A stretch of DNA of 64,000 bases from an uncultured Acidimicrobiaceae bacterium (GCA_947259365.1 CAMYMC010000017.1:69083-133082); one strand, 5' to 3'; shown: positions 1 through 9,130, numbered from the stretch's first letter. The notes: a model not told the origin generated them from the letters alone. Translations and numbers: made by a program.

Positions 1-26
1 TTCCTTGACGGGCGGACGAGCGTCGC

Positions 27-563
27 TCAGCCGTTGCGCAGCGCCACTCGGGTCTTGATCGTGCGGGACTCGAGCACGTCGGTGGCACCTTGCTCGACGT
101 TGAGCGAGAGTTCGATCTCGACGACGTTTCCGTTGAGCGTGAGAGAGCTCGCCGAGGTGTCGAGATCTTCGACCCAGGTCACCGCCGTCGAGACATCGTC
201 GTCGACGTAGCGGACGAGATCCCCGCTCATGATCCTCCAGATGACGTGCTCGCCGGCGCTGTCGGGGCCGGTGCCGCCGCTGTCGTCGAGGTCGATCCAC
301 ACCTCGATCGAGTCGGGGTTCGTCGCCGTCAGGCTCCCCGTGGCGAAGCGAAGCTCCTTCGTCATCTGCGACTTGGCGAACCGGAGCTCGTTGAGGCCCT
401 CGAAGTCGGCGTCCTGGTCGAGGTCGACGCGGGTCGCCGCGATGAGCCACGTGACGACGATGATGACGGCGATGACCGCGATCGCGGCGGCGACCATGAG
501 CTCGAGCATCGACATCCCGCACTCGGGAGCGGAGCGGAGCCGAGCGCGGATGCGGGCCGTCAT
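27..563 (-). CDS. Type IV pseudopilin, PilW/GspJ-like
   Basis: A 178-residue prepilin-like protein. A short basic leader (about 16 residues) ends in Gly and is followed by MSMLELMVAAAIAVIAV, so the class III cleavage site would be G|M with the conserved Glu at +5. The hydrophobic helix that follows serves as membrane anchor and assembly helix. The remainder is a small beta-rich globular domain with Asp-rich stretches and no recognised family signature. It is the second gene of a pair: its ATG overlaps the stop of the upstream pilV-like gene by four bases (ATGA), so the two are probably translated together. Minor pseudopilins of this kind prime or cap type IV pili or type II secretion pseudopili. 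No assembly ATPase, prepilin peptidase or major pilin is next to it, so the machine it serves is unknown. Confidence 0.72.
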   Translation of the reverse strand: MTARIRARLRSAPECGMSMLELMVAAAIAVIAVIIVVTWLIAATRVDLDQDADFEGLNELRFAKSQMTKELRFATGSLTATNPDSIEVWIDLDDSGGTGPDSAGEHVIWRIMSGDLVRYVDDDVSTAVTWVEDLDTSASSLTLNGNVVEIELSLNVEQGATDVLESRTIKTRVALRNG

Positions 564-1102
564 CCCGCCCCCAGCTCGCTGATCTGGGTCGATGTGAAGT
601 AGTCGGCGCTACGCCGGCCGCTATCCCATTCGATGAGGACGATGAACCGGCGCAGCCCGGTGTCGATGTCGCTCACGTACTGGTACACGTCGAACGACTG
701 CCCGTTGATCGTCTCTCCGCCCGGGTTGGAGGGAGCGAGAAGGCCGTTCGTCGTGTCGACGACGAGCGTCTCGTCACCCGGAAGGTCGAAGGCGGCCCCG
801 AGCACGAACCCACCGGACACGTTGGGGGTGCCGGCCGGCGGATCGACCGTCAGAGCGAACTCCTCCCACGACAGGGACCGGGCGAACTCGACGTATTCGA
901 GGGCCAGCCCCGCCGCCTGCTGCTGGAGTCGAACGTCGCGCTGGTGACGGATGGCGAGCTGCAGCGTCGTCGCGACACCGACGAAGAGGATGACGACGAG
1001 CATCATCGCCATGATCGATTCGACCATCGTGAATCCGTGCTCGCGCGCCGCGGCGACGCGCCACACGCGCCGGTCGGAACGTTCCGCCCGTGACAGCTTC
1101 AT
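560..1102 (-). CDS. Type IV pilus modification/minor pilin, PilV/GspI-like
   Basis: About 180 residues from the ATG chosen here; an in-frame GTG at 1126 would add eight residues, and neither start has a good Shine-Dalgarno. A basic leader ends in EHG|FTMVES, a textbook prepilin peptidase site with Phe at +1 and Glu at +5, followed by a 20-residue hydrophobic helix (MAMMLVVILFVGVATTL). The C-terminal part is a polar domain ending in a Gly-rich tail. It overlaps the next pseudopilin by four bases, forming a two-gene unit downstream of rel. Known relatives are minor pilins of type IV pili or pseudopilus subunits. The leader is longer than typical for class IVa pilins (24 residues), a common finding in Gram-positive pilins. 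Confidence 0.7.
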   Translation of the reverse strand: MKLSRAERSDRRVWRVAAAREHGFTMVESIMAMMLVVILFVGVATTLQLAIRHQRDVRLQQQAAGLALEYVEFARSLSWEEFALTVDPPAGTPNVSGGFVLGAAFDLPGDETLVVDTTNGLLAPSNPGGETINGQSFDVYQYVSDIDTGLRRFIVLIEWDSGRRSADYFTSTQISELGAG

Positions 1103-1162
1103 CACGACGGGTATCGACACGAACACCGGCGTGCTTGAGCCGGTGCGCCCCCAGAGGGTGGC

Positions 1163-3364
1163 TCAGTCGCCGGCCTGGGGCACCAGCCGGTACACATCGA
1201 AGACGGCGTCGACCTTGCGCAACTCGGCGATGGTCCGCTCGAGGAGGCCGGCGTCGGAGAGCTCGATCTCGTAGCGGAGGATCGCGATGCGGTCCCGGCC
1301 GGTCGCCGACGACGAGGCGTAGATGTTGGCGCCGAGGTCGGAGAGAGCGGTCGTGACGTCTCCGAGCAGTCGGGGACGGTCGAGGGCCTCGACCTGGATC
1401 CACACGAAGAACGACCCGCTCTGATCCGGCGCCCAGGCGACGTCGATCATCCGCTCGGAGCGGTCCTCGAGAGCACCGACGTTCGCACAGTCGGACCGGT
1501 GCACGGACACCCCCCTGCCCACGGTCACGAAGCCGACGATGTCGTCTCCCGGGACCGGGGCGCAGCAGCGGGCGATCCGCACGAGGAGATCGTCCATGCC
1601 CTCGACGATGATGGACCTGGCCGGGCGCGGGGTACGGCGTCGCGGCGTCGGCGGCTCGAGGAGGTCCTCTTCTGCCTCGTCCCCGTCGGGGCTCAGGATG
1701 CGGCGCAGCCGGTTGACGACGGTCTGGGAGCTGAGCCGGTTGTCGCCCACGGCGACGTAGAGCGAGTCGAGATCGGGGTGCCCGAGATCCTCGGCGGTGG
1801 CCTCGAGCTGACGCTCCCGACCGGGGGAGCTCATCCCCATGCCGTCACGTCGCAGCGCCCGCGTGACGAGGTCTTTGCCTTCGGCGAGTGCAGCTTCGCG
1901 ACGCTCCTTCGTGAACCACTGCCGGATCTTGGCCGCGGCCCGCGAGGAGACGACGAAATCGAGCCAATCCCGGCTCGGGTGGGCGTCCTTGGACCGGGAG
2001 GTGATGATCTCGACGATGTCGCCGGACTCCAGCTGGGTGTTGAGCGGCAGCAACCGGGAATTGACCCTGGCGCCGACGCAGCGGTGCCCGACGTCGGTGT
2101 GGATGCGATACGCGAAGTCCACCGGCGTCGCCCCTTTGGGGAGGGTGACGACGTGGCCGCGCGGCGTGAGGGCGAACACCTCGTCCTGATAGAGGTCGAG
2201 CTTGAGGTGAGCGAGAAACTCCGCGGGATCGGTGGCGGTCTCTTGGAGGAACCTGAGGTCGGCGACGAACTCCTCGTCTGCCTCGGCTCCCCTGCCCTCT
2301 TTGTAGCGCCAGTGGGCGGCGATGCCGTACTCGGCGCGTTCGTGCATGTCGTGGGTGCGGATCTGAACCTCGAGCGCCGTCCCGTCGGGACCCACGACGG
2401 TCGTGTGGAGGCTCTGGTAGAGGTTGAACTTGGGCATCGCGATGTAGTCCTTGAACCGCCCGTGGATCGGCGGCCACAGGGTGTGAACGAGCCCGAGTGC
2501 CCCGTAGCAGTCCCGCATCTCGTTGACGAGGATCCGGATCCCGATGAGATCGTGGATGTCCTCGAAACCCAGCCCCGACTCGATCATCTTTCGATAGATG
2601 GAGTAGAGGTGCTTGGGCCGGCCGGAGACCTCGGCCTCGACGCCGGCCTCGCCGAGCGCAGCTCTCACCTCTGCCATGACCTTCTCGAGGTGGACCTCAC
2701 GCTCGCCCGTTCGGCGCCGCACGAGCTCCTCCAGCTCGGCCTTGCGTTTGGGGTACAGCTCGCCGAAGGCCCGCTCCTCCATCTCGTGCTTGATCTCCTG
2801 GACCCCGAGACGGCTCGCGAGCGGCGCATACACCTCGAGCGTCTCACTGGCGATCCGCGACCGTTTGTTCTCTGCGAGCGGGCGAAGCGTCCGCATGTTG
2901 TGGAGTCGGTCGGCGAGCTTGATGAGGAGCACGCGGATGTCCTTGGCCATGGCGATCGCCATCTTGCGGATCGTCGCCGCCTGCTGCTCCTCGCGACTGG
3001 AGAACTTGATCCGGTCGAGCTTGGTCACACCGTCGACGAGGGCCGCTGTCTCAGCTCCGAACTCACTCACGATGTCTTCGAAGCTGATCGGGGTGTCCTC
3101 GATGACGTCGTGGAGCAGCGCCGCGGTGAGCGTTGCCACGTCCATGCCGTAGTCGGCGAGGATGGAGGTCACGATGACGGGATGGGTCAGGTAGGGATCG
3201 CCCGTCTGGCGTGTCTGCCCTTCGTGGGCCCGCTTCGCCATCGTGTACGCCTTCTCCAGCACCGCGACGTCGCCATCGGGATGCTGATCGCGGTATGTCG
3301 CCAGCACCTCTGTGAAGAGCTCGTCGGGATCGAGCGGTGCCGAGAGCGATTCAGGTTCCGTCAT
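1163..3364 (-). CDS. rel: Bifunctional (p)ppGpp synthetase/hydrolase Rel
   Basis: A 733-residue RelA/SpoT homologue that makes and degrades the stringent-response alarmone (p)ppGpp. The N-terminal hydrolase domain has an intact HD pair (AALLHDVIEDTP, residues about 81-92) with an upstream metal His (LTHPV, about 61), so the hydrolase is probably active. The synthetase domain follows with GFEDIHDLIGIRI, YQSLHTTVVGPDG and EVQIRTHDMHERAEYGIAAH. A TGS domain (about 390-450, FALTPRGHVVTLPKGATPVDFAY) and a C-terminal ACT domain (WIQVEALDRPRLLGDVTTAL) complete the long-form layout. Length and order match actinobacterial Rel. It overlaps apt by 14 bases, the usual actinobacterial pairing downstream of secDF. 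Confidence 0.97.
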   Translation of the reverse strand: MTEPESLSAPLDPDELFTEVLATYRDQHPDGDVAVLEKAYTMAKRAHEGQTRQTGDPYLTHPVIVTSILADYGMDVATLTAALLHDVIEDTPISFEDIVSEFGAETAALVDGVTKLDRIKFSSREEQQAATIRKMAIAMAKDIRVLLIKLADRLHNMRTLRPLAENKRSRIASETLEVYAPLASRLGVQEIKHEMEERAFGELYPKRKAELEELVRRRTGEREVHLEKVMAEVRAALGEAGVEAEVSGRPKHLYSIYRKMIESGLGFEDIHDLIGIRILVNEMRDCYGALGLVHTLWPPIHGRFKDYIAMPKFNLYQSLHTTVVGPDGTALEVQIRTHDMHERAEYGIAAHWRYKEGRGAEADEEFVADLRFLQETATDPAEFLAHLKLDLYQDEVFALTPRGHVVTLPKGATPVDFAYRIHTDVGHRCVGARVNSRLLPLNTQLESGDIVEIITSRSKDAHPSRDWLDFVVSSRAAAKIRQWFTKERREAALAEGKDLVTRALRRDGMGMSSPGRERQLEATAEDLGHPDLDSLYVAVGDNRLSSQTVVNRLRRILSPDGDEAEEDLLEPPTPRRRTPRPARSIIVEGMDDLLVRIARCCAPVPGDDIVGFVTVGRGVSVHRSDCANVGALEDRSERMIDVAWAPDQSGSFFVWIQVEALDRPRLLGDVTTALSDLGANIYASSSATGRDRIAILRYEIELSDAGLLERTIAELRKVDAVFDVYRLVPQAGD

Positions 3365-3881
3365 AGTGCAACACCGAGTGGACCGTCACGTCCTGCAGCT
3401 TCGACCTCCCGTCGAGGAAGCCGAGCTCGATGAGCACCGTGACACCGGCCACCGCCGCACCGAGACCGCGCACCAGGTCGACGGCGGCGCGGGCCGTGCC
3501 TCCGGTGGCGAGCACATCGTCGACGATGAGAACCCGGTCGCCGCCGTGCACCGCATCCTCGTGCATCTCGAGCGCGTCGGTGCCGTACTCGAGTTCGTAC
3601 TCCTTGGCGGCGACCCGCCACGGCAACTTGCCGGGCTTGCGCATCGGGACGAACGAGGCACTCAGCCGGTTGGCGAGCGGCGAACCGAAGATGAAGCCGC
3701 GCGCCTCGATCCCGACGACGGCGGTGATGCCGTCGTCGTCGAACGGCGCCGAGAGCGCGTCGAGCGCCGAGCGGAAGGCGCCTGCGTCGGCGAGCAGCGG
3801 CGTGATGTCCTTGAACAGGATCCCCGGCTCGGGAAAGTCGGGGACGTCACGGACGAGAGCGCGAAAGCGTTCGACGGCCAT
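3351..3881 (-). CDS. apt: Adenine phosphoribosyltransferase
   Basis: A 176-residue purine salvage enzyme that converts adenine and PRPP to AMP. The PRPP-binding signature VLIVDDVLATGGTA is intact, and the N-terminal FRALVRDVPDFPEPGILFKDITP is typical of Apt. Full length for the family. It starts nine bases after the secF stop, ends inside the rel reading frame, and has no strong Shine-Dalgarno. A TAGACT hexamer overlapping the secF stop lies six bases before its ATG and could give a leaderless transcript, although read-through from secDF is equally possible. Gene order secD-secF-apt-rel is conserved across actinobacteria. Confidence 0.97.
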   Translation of the reverse strand: MAVERFRALVRDVPDFPEPGILFKDITPLLADAGAFRSALDALSAPFDDDGITAVVGIEARGFIFGSPLANRLSASFVPMRKPGKLPWRVAAKEYELEYGTDALEMHEDAVHGGDRVLIVDDVLATGGTARAAVDLVRGLGAAVAGVTVLIELGFLDGRSKLQDVTVHSVLHYDGT

Positions 3882-3887
3882 CGATCG

Positions 3888-3893
3888 AGTCTA
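3888..3893 (-). promoter_or_regulatory. Possible -10 element of a leaderless apt promoter
   Basis: TAGACT fits the TANNNT actinobacterial -10 consensus. It lies six bases before the apt ATG and overlaps the secF stop codon. No convincing -35 is visible, so this is weak and apt may simply be read through from secDF. Confidence 0.25.
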
Positions 3894-4952
3894 CCGCCGC
3901 TTGCGCCGCTGCCTGGGAGCTCGGGGAACTGCGCCGGTGTCGCGAGACTCGATTGCCAGCTCAGGCGCTGCCGAGCCCACCGAGACGACGACGGGGTCGG
4001 CGCCGCTGCGTCGCGCCGCCCGCCGTTGCATGCGCTGCCACTCCGGCTCCCGCTCCTTCCAGAGGACGAGCACCGGCGTTGCCACGAAGATCGACGAGTA
4101 CGTGCCGGCGGCGACGCCGATGAAGAGGGCGAGGGCGAACTCACGCAACGTCGCAGCACCGAGGAGATAAGAACCCACGGCGAGCAGGCTCCCGATCGGC
4201 AGCAGCGTCGTCAGCGACGTGTTGATCGAGCGCATGAGCACTTGGTTCATCGAGAGGTTGGCGATCTCGGTGAACGTGTTGCGGTTGAAGAGATCGCGGA
4301 CGTTCTCGGTGATCTTGTCGAACACGACGACGGTGTCGTAGAGGCTATAGCCGAGGATGGTGAGCACGGCGATGACGGTCGCCGGTGTGACCTCGAACCC
4401 GACGATCGAGTAGATCCCCGCCGTGATCAAGAGGTCGTGGACCAGGGCAGCGAGCGCGGCGAAGGCCATCTTCCACTCGAAGCGCCACGTGATGAAGATG
4501 GCGACCACGATGAGGAAGATGACGAGCGCCTCGACGGCTCGCCTCGTGATCTCCGCACCGAACGTCGGCCCGACGGCGTCGACGTTCGTGTCGTCGACGC
4601 CGACGCCGACGACCGCGGCGATCGCGGCGACGAGCTCGTCTTGCGCGGCGGGCTCCAGCGCCTCGGTCTGGACGAGGATCCTCCCGGCGGCGCCCTCCCC
4701 GGTCAGCTGGACCCGGGCGCCGTCCTGGCCGATCGCCGAGAGCGCATCGCGCACGTCGGCGACGCCGACCCCTGTGGCGTTGGGGGTGTCGACGATGGTG
4801 CCTCCGGTGAAGTCGACGCTCCCGTCGAGCCGAAGGACGAGCAGCGACAGGATGGAGACGACGAGGAGCACCGCGGAGAGCGCGAACCACCGTCCCCGCT
4901 GCCGGATGAAGTCGAAGGTCGTCTCGCCCCGGTAGAGCTCCCGCAGCCTCAT
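3891..4952 (-). CDS. secF: Protein translocase subunit SecF
   Basis: A 353-residue inner-membrane subunit of the SecDF complex, which uses the proton gradient to help complete Sec-dependent export. The start is the ATG at MRLRELYRGETTFDF, which overlaps the secD stop by four bases; the open frame extends upstream but that part is out-of-frame secD. First TM helix at about 20-38, then the extracytoplasmic domain with the SecF signature SVDFTGGTIVDTP, then five more TM helices including GYSLYDTVVVFDKITENVRD, the conserved proton-path region. A basic C-terminal tail follows (APRQRRKRR). Co-transcribed with yajC and secD. Confidence 0.95.
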   Translation of the reverse strand: MRLRELYRGETTFDFIRQRGRWFALSAVLLVVSILSLLVLRLDGSVDFTGGTIVDTPNATGVGVADVRDALSAIGQDGARVQLTGEGAAGRILVQTEALEPAAQDELVAAIAAVVGVGVDDTNVDAVGPTFGAEITRRAVEALVIFLIVVAIFITWRFEWKMAFAALAALVHDLLITAGIYSIVGFEVTPATVIAVLTILGYSLYDTVVVFDKITENVRDLFNRNTFTEIANLSMNQVLMRSINTSLTTLLPIGSLLAVGSYLLGAATLREFALALFIGVAAGTYSSIFVATPVLVLWKEREPEWQRMQRRAARRSGADPVVVSVGSAAPELAIESRDTGAVPRAPRQRRKRR

Positions 4953-6520
4953 GCGACGGCCTCCACGGCTTCTGAAGCCTCGACGGCGGTGCGGCCCATT
5001 GCGCCGCGAATGCTGAAGATCCCACCCTCCCCCAACCGGGAGCGGACGAGGAGGGCAACGGCCGGGCGGGTGTAGAAGTAGGCGACGGCGACGTCGATGA
5101 CCGTGGCGATCCCCAAGGTGATGGCGAATCCCTTCACCGGGCCTATCGCGAGCACCCACAACAGCAGGGACCCGGCGAACGTGACGGTGTCGGCGGTGAG
5201 GATCGTGCGGAACGCCCGCTTGAACCCGTGGTCGACAGCCGGACGCAGCGCCCTGCCCCGCCGGTGCTCCTCCTTGATCCGCTCGAAGAACACGATGTAG
5301 GAGTCGGAGGTGATCCCGATGGAGACGATGATCCCGGTGACGCCGGCGAGGGTCAGCGTCGTTCCCTGGAACTCGCCGAGGAGGATGATGGCGAGCACGA
5401 GGAAGGAGCCGAAGACGCTGAGACCCAGCATGGCGACGAGGCCCAGCGCCCGGTAGTAGAGGAACATGGCGATCGCGACGAGTCCGAGCCCGCCGATGCC
5501 GGCGACGAGACCGGCGCGGAGCGAGTCGCTCCCCAGGCTCGCCGAGACGGTCTCGACCCGCTCCCGCTCGAACGTCGTCGGGAGGGCGCCATAGCGGAGG
5601 ATGGTGGCGAGGTCCTCGGCCTCGGCCTGGGGCTCCTCGGAGGCTCCGATGGTGATGAAGACGGCGTCGGCGTCGAGTGGCTCACCGGGGAGGAGGTCGG
5701 TGTCGACCTGGGGGGCGGACACGACTCGCCCGTCGACGATGATCGCCATCGACCGGCGCGGGTCGTTCGCCGGGAACTGGGAGAGCAGCGCCGTCGCCAT
5801 CTCGAACGCGTCGCCTCCCTCGCCCGAGAACGCGGGATCGACGACCCAGCCGCCGCCTCCCCCACCCTGGAAGCCGCCGACGAAGCCGGCGTCGGCGCCC
5901 TCGATCTCGGCCCCCGTGAGAAAGGCGCGGCCGACCTTGTAGACCGCCCCGTCCTCGGCAGGCAGATAGGCAACGTCGAGGTCTGGCGAGTCGACGATGG
6001 TGAGCCCCGTCTCCGGGTTGACGTTGGGGGGCGGTTCCGGCGGGATCGTCGTGGTGGTGGTCGTCGTCGTCGTTTCGGCGCCGTCTTCGACCGCGGCGTC
6101 CTCTCCTTGGAGCTCGTCGGGAAACGGCAGCGTGCCGTCGAGGAATGCGGGGCTGATGCCGAACTGGCGGTCGATGACGGGCCGGAACGAGAGCTCACCG
6201 GTCGTACCGACCGCCTGGAGGGCGCGCTCGCGATCCTGAACTCCGGGGAGCTGGACGAGGATGCTGCGGTCCCCCTGCACGGAGATCTCGGGTTCCTGGA
6301 CGGACCCGAGGTTCTCGATCCGTCTCCGCATGATCTCGACGGCCTTGTCGAGGACCTCGGGGTCGCCCACGCCTTCCGGAGCCGTGAGGACCACGGCGAA
6401 GCCACCCTGCAAGTCGAGGCCGAGCTTGGGCTCGAGCCCGGCGCCGAGGGCGGCGCCCACCGACCCCCACGCGACGACGACGGTGAGGACGAGCGTGACG
6501 AACAGCCCGCGCCGGCTCAC
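4949..6520 (-). CDS. secD: Protein translocase subunit SecD
   Basis: A 523-residue partner of SecF. A TM helix occupies residues 7-27, followed by LGLDLQGGFAVVLTAPEG (the P1 base motif) and the large extracytoplasmic head. The C-terminal half has five TM helices with VTGIIVSIGITSDSYIVFFERIKEEH, corresponding to the conserved D(S/A)xIVxxERIKEE block. GTG start overlapping the yajC stop (GTGA). Odd point: a run of ten threonines (TTTTTTTTTT-type, encoded by gtg/gtc triplets near 6052-6074 on the plus strand) followed by IPPEPPPN sits in the head domain. It looks like a flexible actinobacterial insertion, not a defect. Confidence 0.95.
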   Translation of the reverse strand: MSRRGLFVTLVLTVVVAWGSVGAALGAGLEPKLGLDLQGGFAVVLTAPEGVGDPEVLDKAVEIMRRRIENLGSVQEPEISVQGDRSILVQLPGVQDRERALQAVGTTGELSFRPVIDRQFGISPAFLDGTLPFPDELQGEDAAVEDGAETTTTTTTTTIPPEPPPNVNPETGLTIVDSPDLDVAYLPAEDGAVYKVGRAFLTGAEIEGADAGFVGGFQGGGGGGWVVDPAFSGEGGDAFEMATALLSQFPANDPRRSMAIIVDGRVVSAPQVDTDLLPGEPLDADAVFITIGASEEPQAEAEDLATILRYGALPTTFERERVETVSASLGSDSLRAGLVAGIGGLGLVAIAMFLYYRALGLVAMLGLSVFGSFLVLAIILLGEFQGTTLTLAGVTGIIVSIGITSDSYIVFFERIKEEHRRGRALRPAVDHGFKRAFRTILTADTVTFAGSLLLWVLAIGPVKGFAITLGIATVIDVAVAYFYTRPAVALLVRSRLGEGGIFSIRGAMGRTAVEASEAVEAVA

Positions 6521-6861
6521 TCCGTGTCGTCTCCGAGGCGCTCGGCGATGGCGCGCTTGGCCACCCGCAGCGTCGTACCGCCACCGATGTCGATGATGAC
6601 GTCGGCGTCGGTGAGGTTCGTGATGCGGCCATAGATGCCGCCGACGGTGCGGATCTCATCTCCGATCTCCATGGCGGCGCGCAGTTCCTGCATCTGCTTC
6701 TGCCGGCGTCGCTGGGGCATGATGAGGAGGAAGTAGAAAAGCCCGCCGAGGATCACGAGCGGGAGCAGGAAGCCGAGGGCCGAGCCGCCGCTCGAGGGCT
6801 CCGATTCTTGGGCCAGCACGATGCCGGCCTGGCTGACGAGGTACAACACGGGATCCTCCAT
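6517..6861 (-). CDS. yajC: Preprotein translocase subunit YajC
   Basis: About 114 residues from the ATG at MEDPVLYLVSQAG; an in-frame start at 6897 would add 12 residues that do not resemble the family. One TM helix (GFLLPLVILGGLFYFLLIMP) is followed by the basic RRRQKQMQEL segment and the small beta domain typical of YajC (GDEIRTVGGIYGRITNLTDADVIIDIGGGTTLRVAKRAI). YajC associates with SecDF at the translocon. The stop overlaps the secD GTG. A GGAG lies about 13 bases upstream of the chosen start, and a TAACCT hexamer at 6909-6914 (minus strand) could be the -10 of the yajC-secDF operon. Confidence 0.93.
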   Translation of the reverse strand: MEDPVLYLVSQAGIVLAQESEPSSGGSALGFLLPLVILGGLFYFLLIMPQRRRQKQMQELRAAMEIGDEIRTVGGIYGRITNLTDADVIIDIGGGTTLRVAKRAIAERLGDDTE

Positions 6862-6960
6862 CGCGGGATGTGGGCTCCGACACGCCGACGGGCGCACCGG
6901 GAGCGGTCAGGTTAGTGGGTGTTTGGCGACAGGCGGCAGCGACACCCGCAACCGGCGGCC

Positions 6961-8067
6961 TCAGGCTTCGTTGCGACGGCCCACCGTCGCCGCAGCGAAC
7001 TCACGGAACGATCCGGATGAGATGGCCTCCCGCGCTCGCCGCATGAGCTCGAGCGTGTACGCGAGGTTGTGCAGCGTCAGAAGGCGCAGCCCGGCGAGCT
7101 CGCGGGTGGTGAAGAGGTGGCGGAGGTAGGCCCGCGAGTAACGCCGGCAGGTCGGGCAGGGGCATGCCGCATCGAGCGGCTCCGCGGCGGCGGCGAGCTC
7201 CGACCTCCGGATCGAGAAGTCACCATCGGGGTGGAGCACCTTCCCGTGCCGGGCGAGGCGGGTGGGGAGCACGCAATCGAACAGGTCCGCGCCCTTGCCC
7301 ACCGCCGCCAGCATGCCCACGGTGTCGCCGAGTCCCATGACATAGCGGGTCGCGTCCTCCGGGAGCTCGGGGATCGCCGCATCGAGCGCGGCGTCTCTCT
7401 CCGCCGCCGACTCCCCCACCGAGAGACCTCCGATGCCGTAGCCGTCGAAGCCGATGGCGGCGGTCTCCGCCGCCGATCTGGCGCGAAGCTCCGGATCGGC
7501 GCCACCCTGGACGATCCCGAACAGCGCCGTGTCCTCCCTCCGCCGGGCCCGCCGCGATCGCTCCGCCCAGCGCAGCGTCCGCTCCATCGCCTCCGCGACG
7601 TCCTCTCGCGGCGCGGGAAGGCCGATGAGGACGTCGAGCGTCATGGCGACGTCCGAGCCGAGTGCCTCCTGGACGGCGACCGCTTCCTCGGGGGTGAGGC
7701 CGACGGCGGCCCCGTCGTAGGTGGAGCGAAAGGTGACCCCGTCCTCCGTGAGCCGGGGAGCAAGCGAGAACACCTGGTACCCGCCGGAGTCGGTGAGGAT
7801 GGGGCCCTCCCACGCCATGAACCGGTGGAGCCCGCCGAGCCCGGCGACGACGTCGGTGCCGGGTCGCAGCATGAGGTGGTACGTGTTGGCGAGGACCATC
7901 TCGACACCGAGGGCGGTGAGATCGTCGCCGTCGACCGCTTTCACGGTGCCCCGGGTGCCCACCGGCATGAACCCCGGGGTCGCGACCACCCCGTGCGGGG
8001 TCGTCAGCGTCCCGCTGCGGGCAGGCCCATCTCGCGCCGTCGGCTCCCACTGCACTGGTGTGCTCAC
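6961..8067 (-). CDS. tgt: tRNA-guanine transglycosylase
   Basis: A 368-residue enzyme that exchanges guanine-34 for preQ1 in GUN-anticodon tRNAs during queuosine synthesis. It shows the active-site stretch GPILTDSGGYQVFSL, the nucleophile-region motif (MTLDVLIGLPAPRED, which differs from the usual LD(E/H)C form) and the C-terminal zinc site (CPCPTCRRYSRAYLRHLFTT). The GTG start (VSTPVQWEPTA) overlaps the queA stop by four bases; the open frame further upstream is an antisense-like shadow of queA. Together with queA this indicates queuosine modification. No preQ1 biosynthesis genes (queC/D/E/F) are in the window, so precursors must come from elsewhere in the genome or by salvage. Confidence 0.95.
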   Translation of the reverse strand: MSTPVQWEPTARDGPARSGTLTTPHGVVATPGFMPVGTRGTVKAVDGDDLTALGVEMVLANTYHLMLRPGTDVVAGLGGLHRFMAWEGPILTDSGGYQVFSLAPRLTEDGVTFRSTYDGAAVGLTPEEAVAVQEALGSDVAMTLDVLIGLPAPREDVAEAMERTLRWAERSRRARRREDTALFGIVQGGADPELRARSAAETAAIGFDGYGIGGLSVGESAAERDAALDAAIPELPEDATRYVMGLGDTVGMLAAVGKGADLFDCVLPTRLARHGKVLHPDGDFSIRRSELAAAAEPLDAACPCPTCRRYSRAYLRHLFTTRELAGLRLLTLHNLAYTLELMRRAREAISSGSFREFAAATVGRRNEA

Positions 8068-9092
8068 CGGCGCCTCCCGGTGTCGTCGAGGTACATCGCG
8101 TCGCCGAAGGAGAGGAACCGGTAGCCGCGCTCGATCGCGGTGGCGTACACGGATCTCCATCGTGCTCCGAGCAGCGACGCGATCAACACGGTGAGCGTCG
8201 TCGCCGGTGCGTGGAAGTTCGTCACGAGCGCATCGACGACGCGGGGCTCGTAGCCGGGGGCGATGAAGAGGTCGGTCTCGCCGCGACGCGCCTCGATACG
8301 GCCTTCGGGCACGGCGACCGACTCGAGCGTGCGGACCACCGTGGTCCCGATCGCGACGACCCTCCCGCCCCGGGCGCGGCATTCGTCGACGGCCGCGACC
8401 GCGGCTTGCGGCACGGCGAACCGCTCCGTCTGCATGACGTGGGCGTCGAGGGTCTCCGTCGCGATCGGCCGGAACGTGTCGATCCCGACCTCGAGATCAA
8501 CGGTGGCGACCGGAACGCCCCGGGCGGCGAGGCCGGCAAGCACCCCGGGAGTGAAGTGCAATGCCGCCGTCGGCGCCGCCGCCGACCCGACCCGTTTGGC
8601 GAACACGGTCTGGTAGCGCTCGGGATCGGAGAGGGTCCCATGGAAGTACGGGGGGAGGGGAACCGTACCGACGGCGGGAAGGGCATCTTCGACATCGCGA
8701 CCTCCTGTCGCCGACAGCGCCACCACGGCCATCCCGCCGATCGGGTCGGAGAGGAGCTCCCCAGAGATCTCTCCCAGGTCGAGTTCGACACCGGAGCGCA
8801 ACCGCCTCGCCGGCTTCACCAACGCCTCCCAGCGTTGCGCGTCGACACGGCGCAACAAGAGCAGCTCCACCTCGCCTCCCGTTTCCCTCTTCCGCCCCAC
8901 CAGGCGAGCCGCCCGCACCCGGGTGTCGTTGACGACGACGACGTCTGCGGGGTCGAGGAGCGCGGGAAGGTCGGCGAATGTGCGGTCCTCCATCGTCGCC
9001 ACGACGAGGAGCCGCGCCGAGTCGCGGGGTTCGACGGCCTCCTGGGCGATCGACGCCGCCGGCAGCTCGTAGCGGAAGTCCTCGGTTCGCAC
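8064..9092 (-). CDS. queA: S-adenosylmethionine:tRNA ribosyltransferase-isomerase
   Basis: A 342-residue QueA, which transfers and isomerises the ribosyl moiety of SAM onto preQ1-tRNA to make epoxyqueuosine. Full family length, starting GTG (MRTEDFRYELPAASIAQEAVEPRDSARLLV). Characteristic segments include DPADVVVVNDTRVRAARL, PPYFHGTLSDPERYQTVFA, AAPTAALHFTPGVL and LVTNFHAPATTLTVLIASL. It lies 80 bases downstream of ruvB, separated by an unusual array of ten-base repeats, and is coupled to tgt. Confidence 0.95.
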   Translation of the reverse strand: MRTEDFRYELPAASIAQEAVEPRDSARLLVVATMEDRTFADLPALLDPADVVVVNDTRVRAARLVGRKRETGGEVELLLLRRVDAQRWEALVKPARRLRSGVELDLGEISGELLSDPIGGMAVVALSATGGRDVEDALPAVGTVPLPPYFHGTLSDPERYQTVFAKRVGSAAAPTAALHFTPGVLAGLAARGVPVATVDLEVGIDTFRPIATETLDAHVMQTERFAVPQAAVAAVDECRARGGRVVAIGTTVVRTLESVAVPEGRIEARRGETDLFIAPGYEPRVVDALVTNFHAPATTLTVLIASLLGARWRSVYATAIERGYRFLSFGDAMYLDDTGRRR

Positions 9093-9130
9093 CGGCGGAG
9101 GGTACCGCCCCGGGAGTGGCGTTCCGGAGG

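Noticed and set aside
3312-5075. Long plus-strand frames opposite rel, apt and secF
   Set aside because: Arg/Asp/Gly-rich antisense shadows typical of high-G+C DNA, lacking any family motif; the minus-strand genes explain the region.
6917-6947. GGGTGT/ACACCC hairpin as terminator between tgt and yajC
   Set aside because: Only six pairs with a long loop and no T-run, and both genes are on the same strand with yajC downstream.
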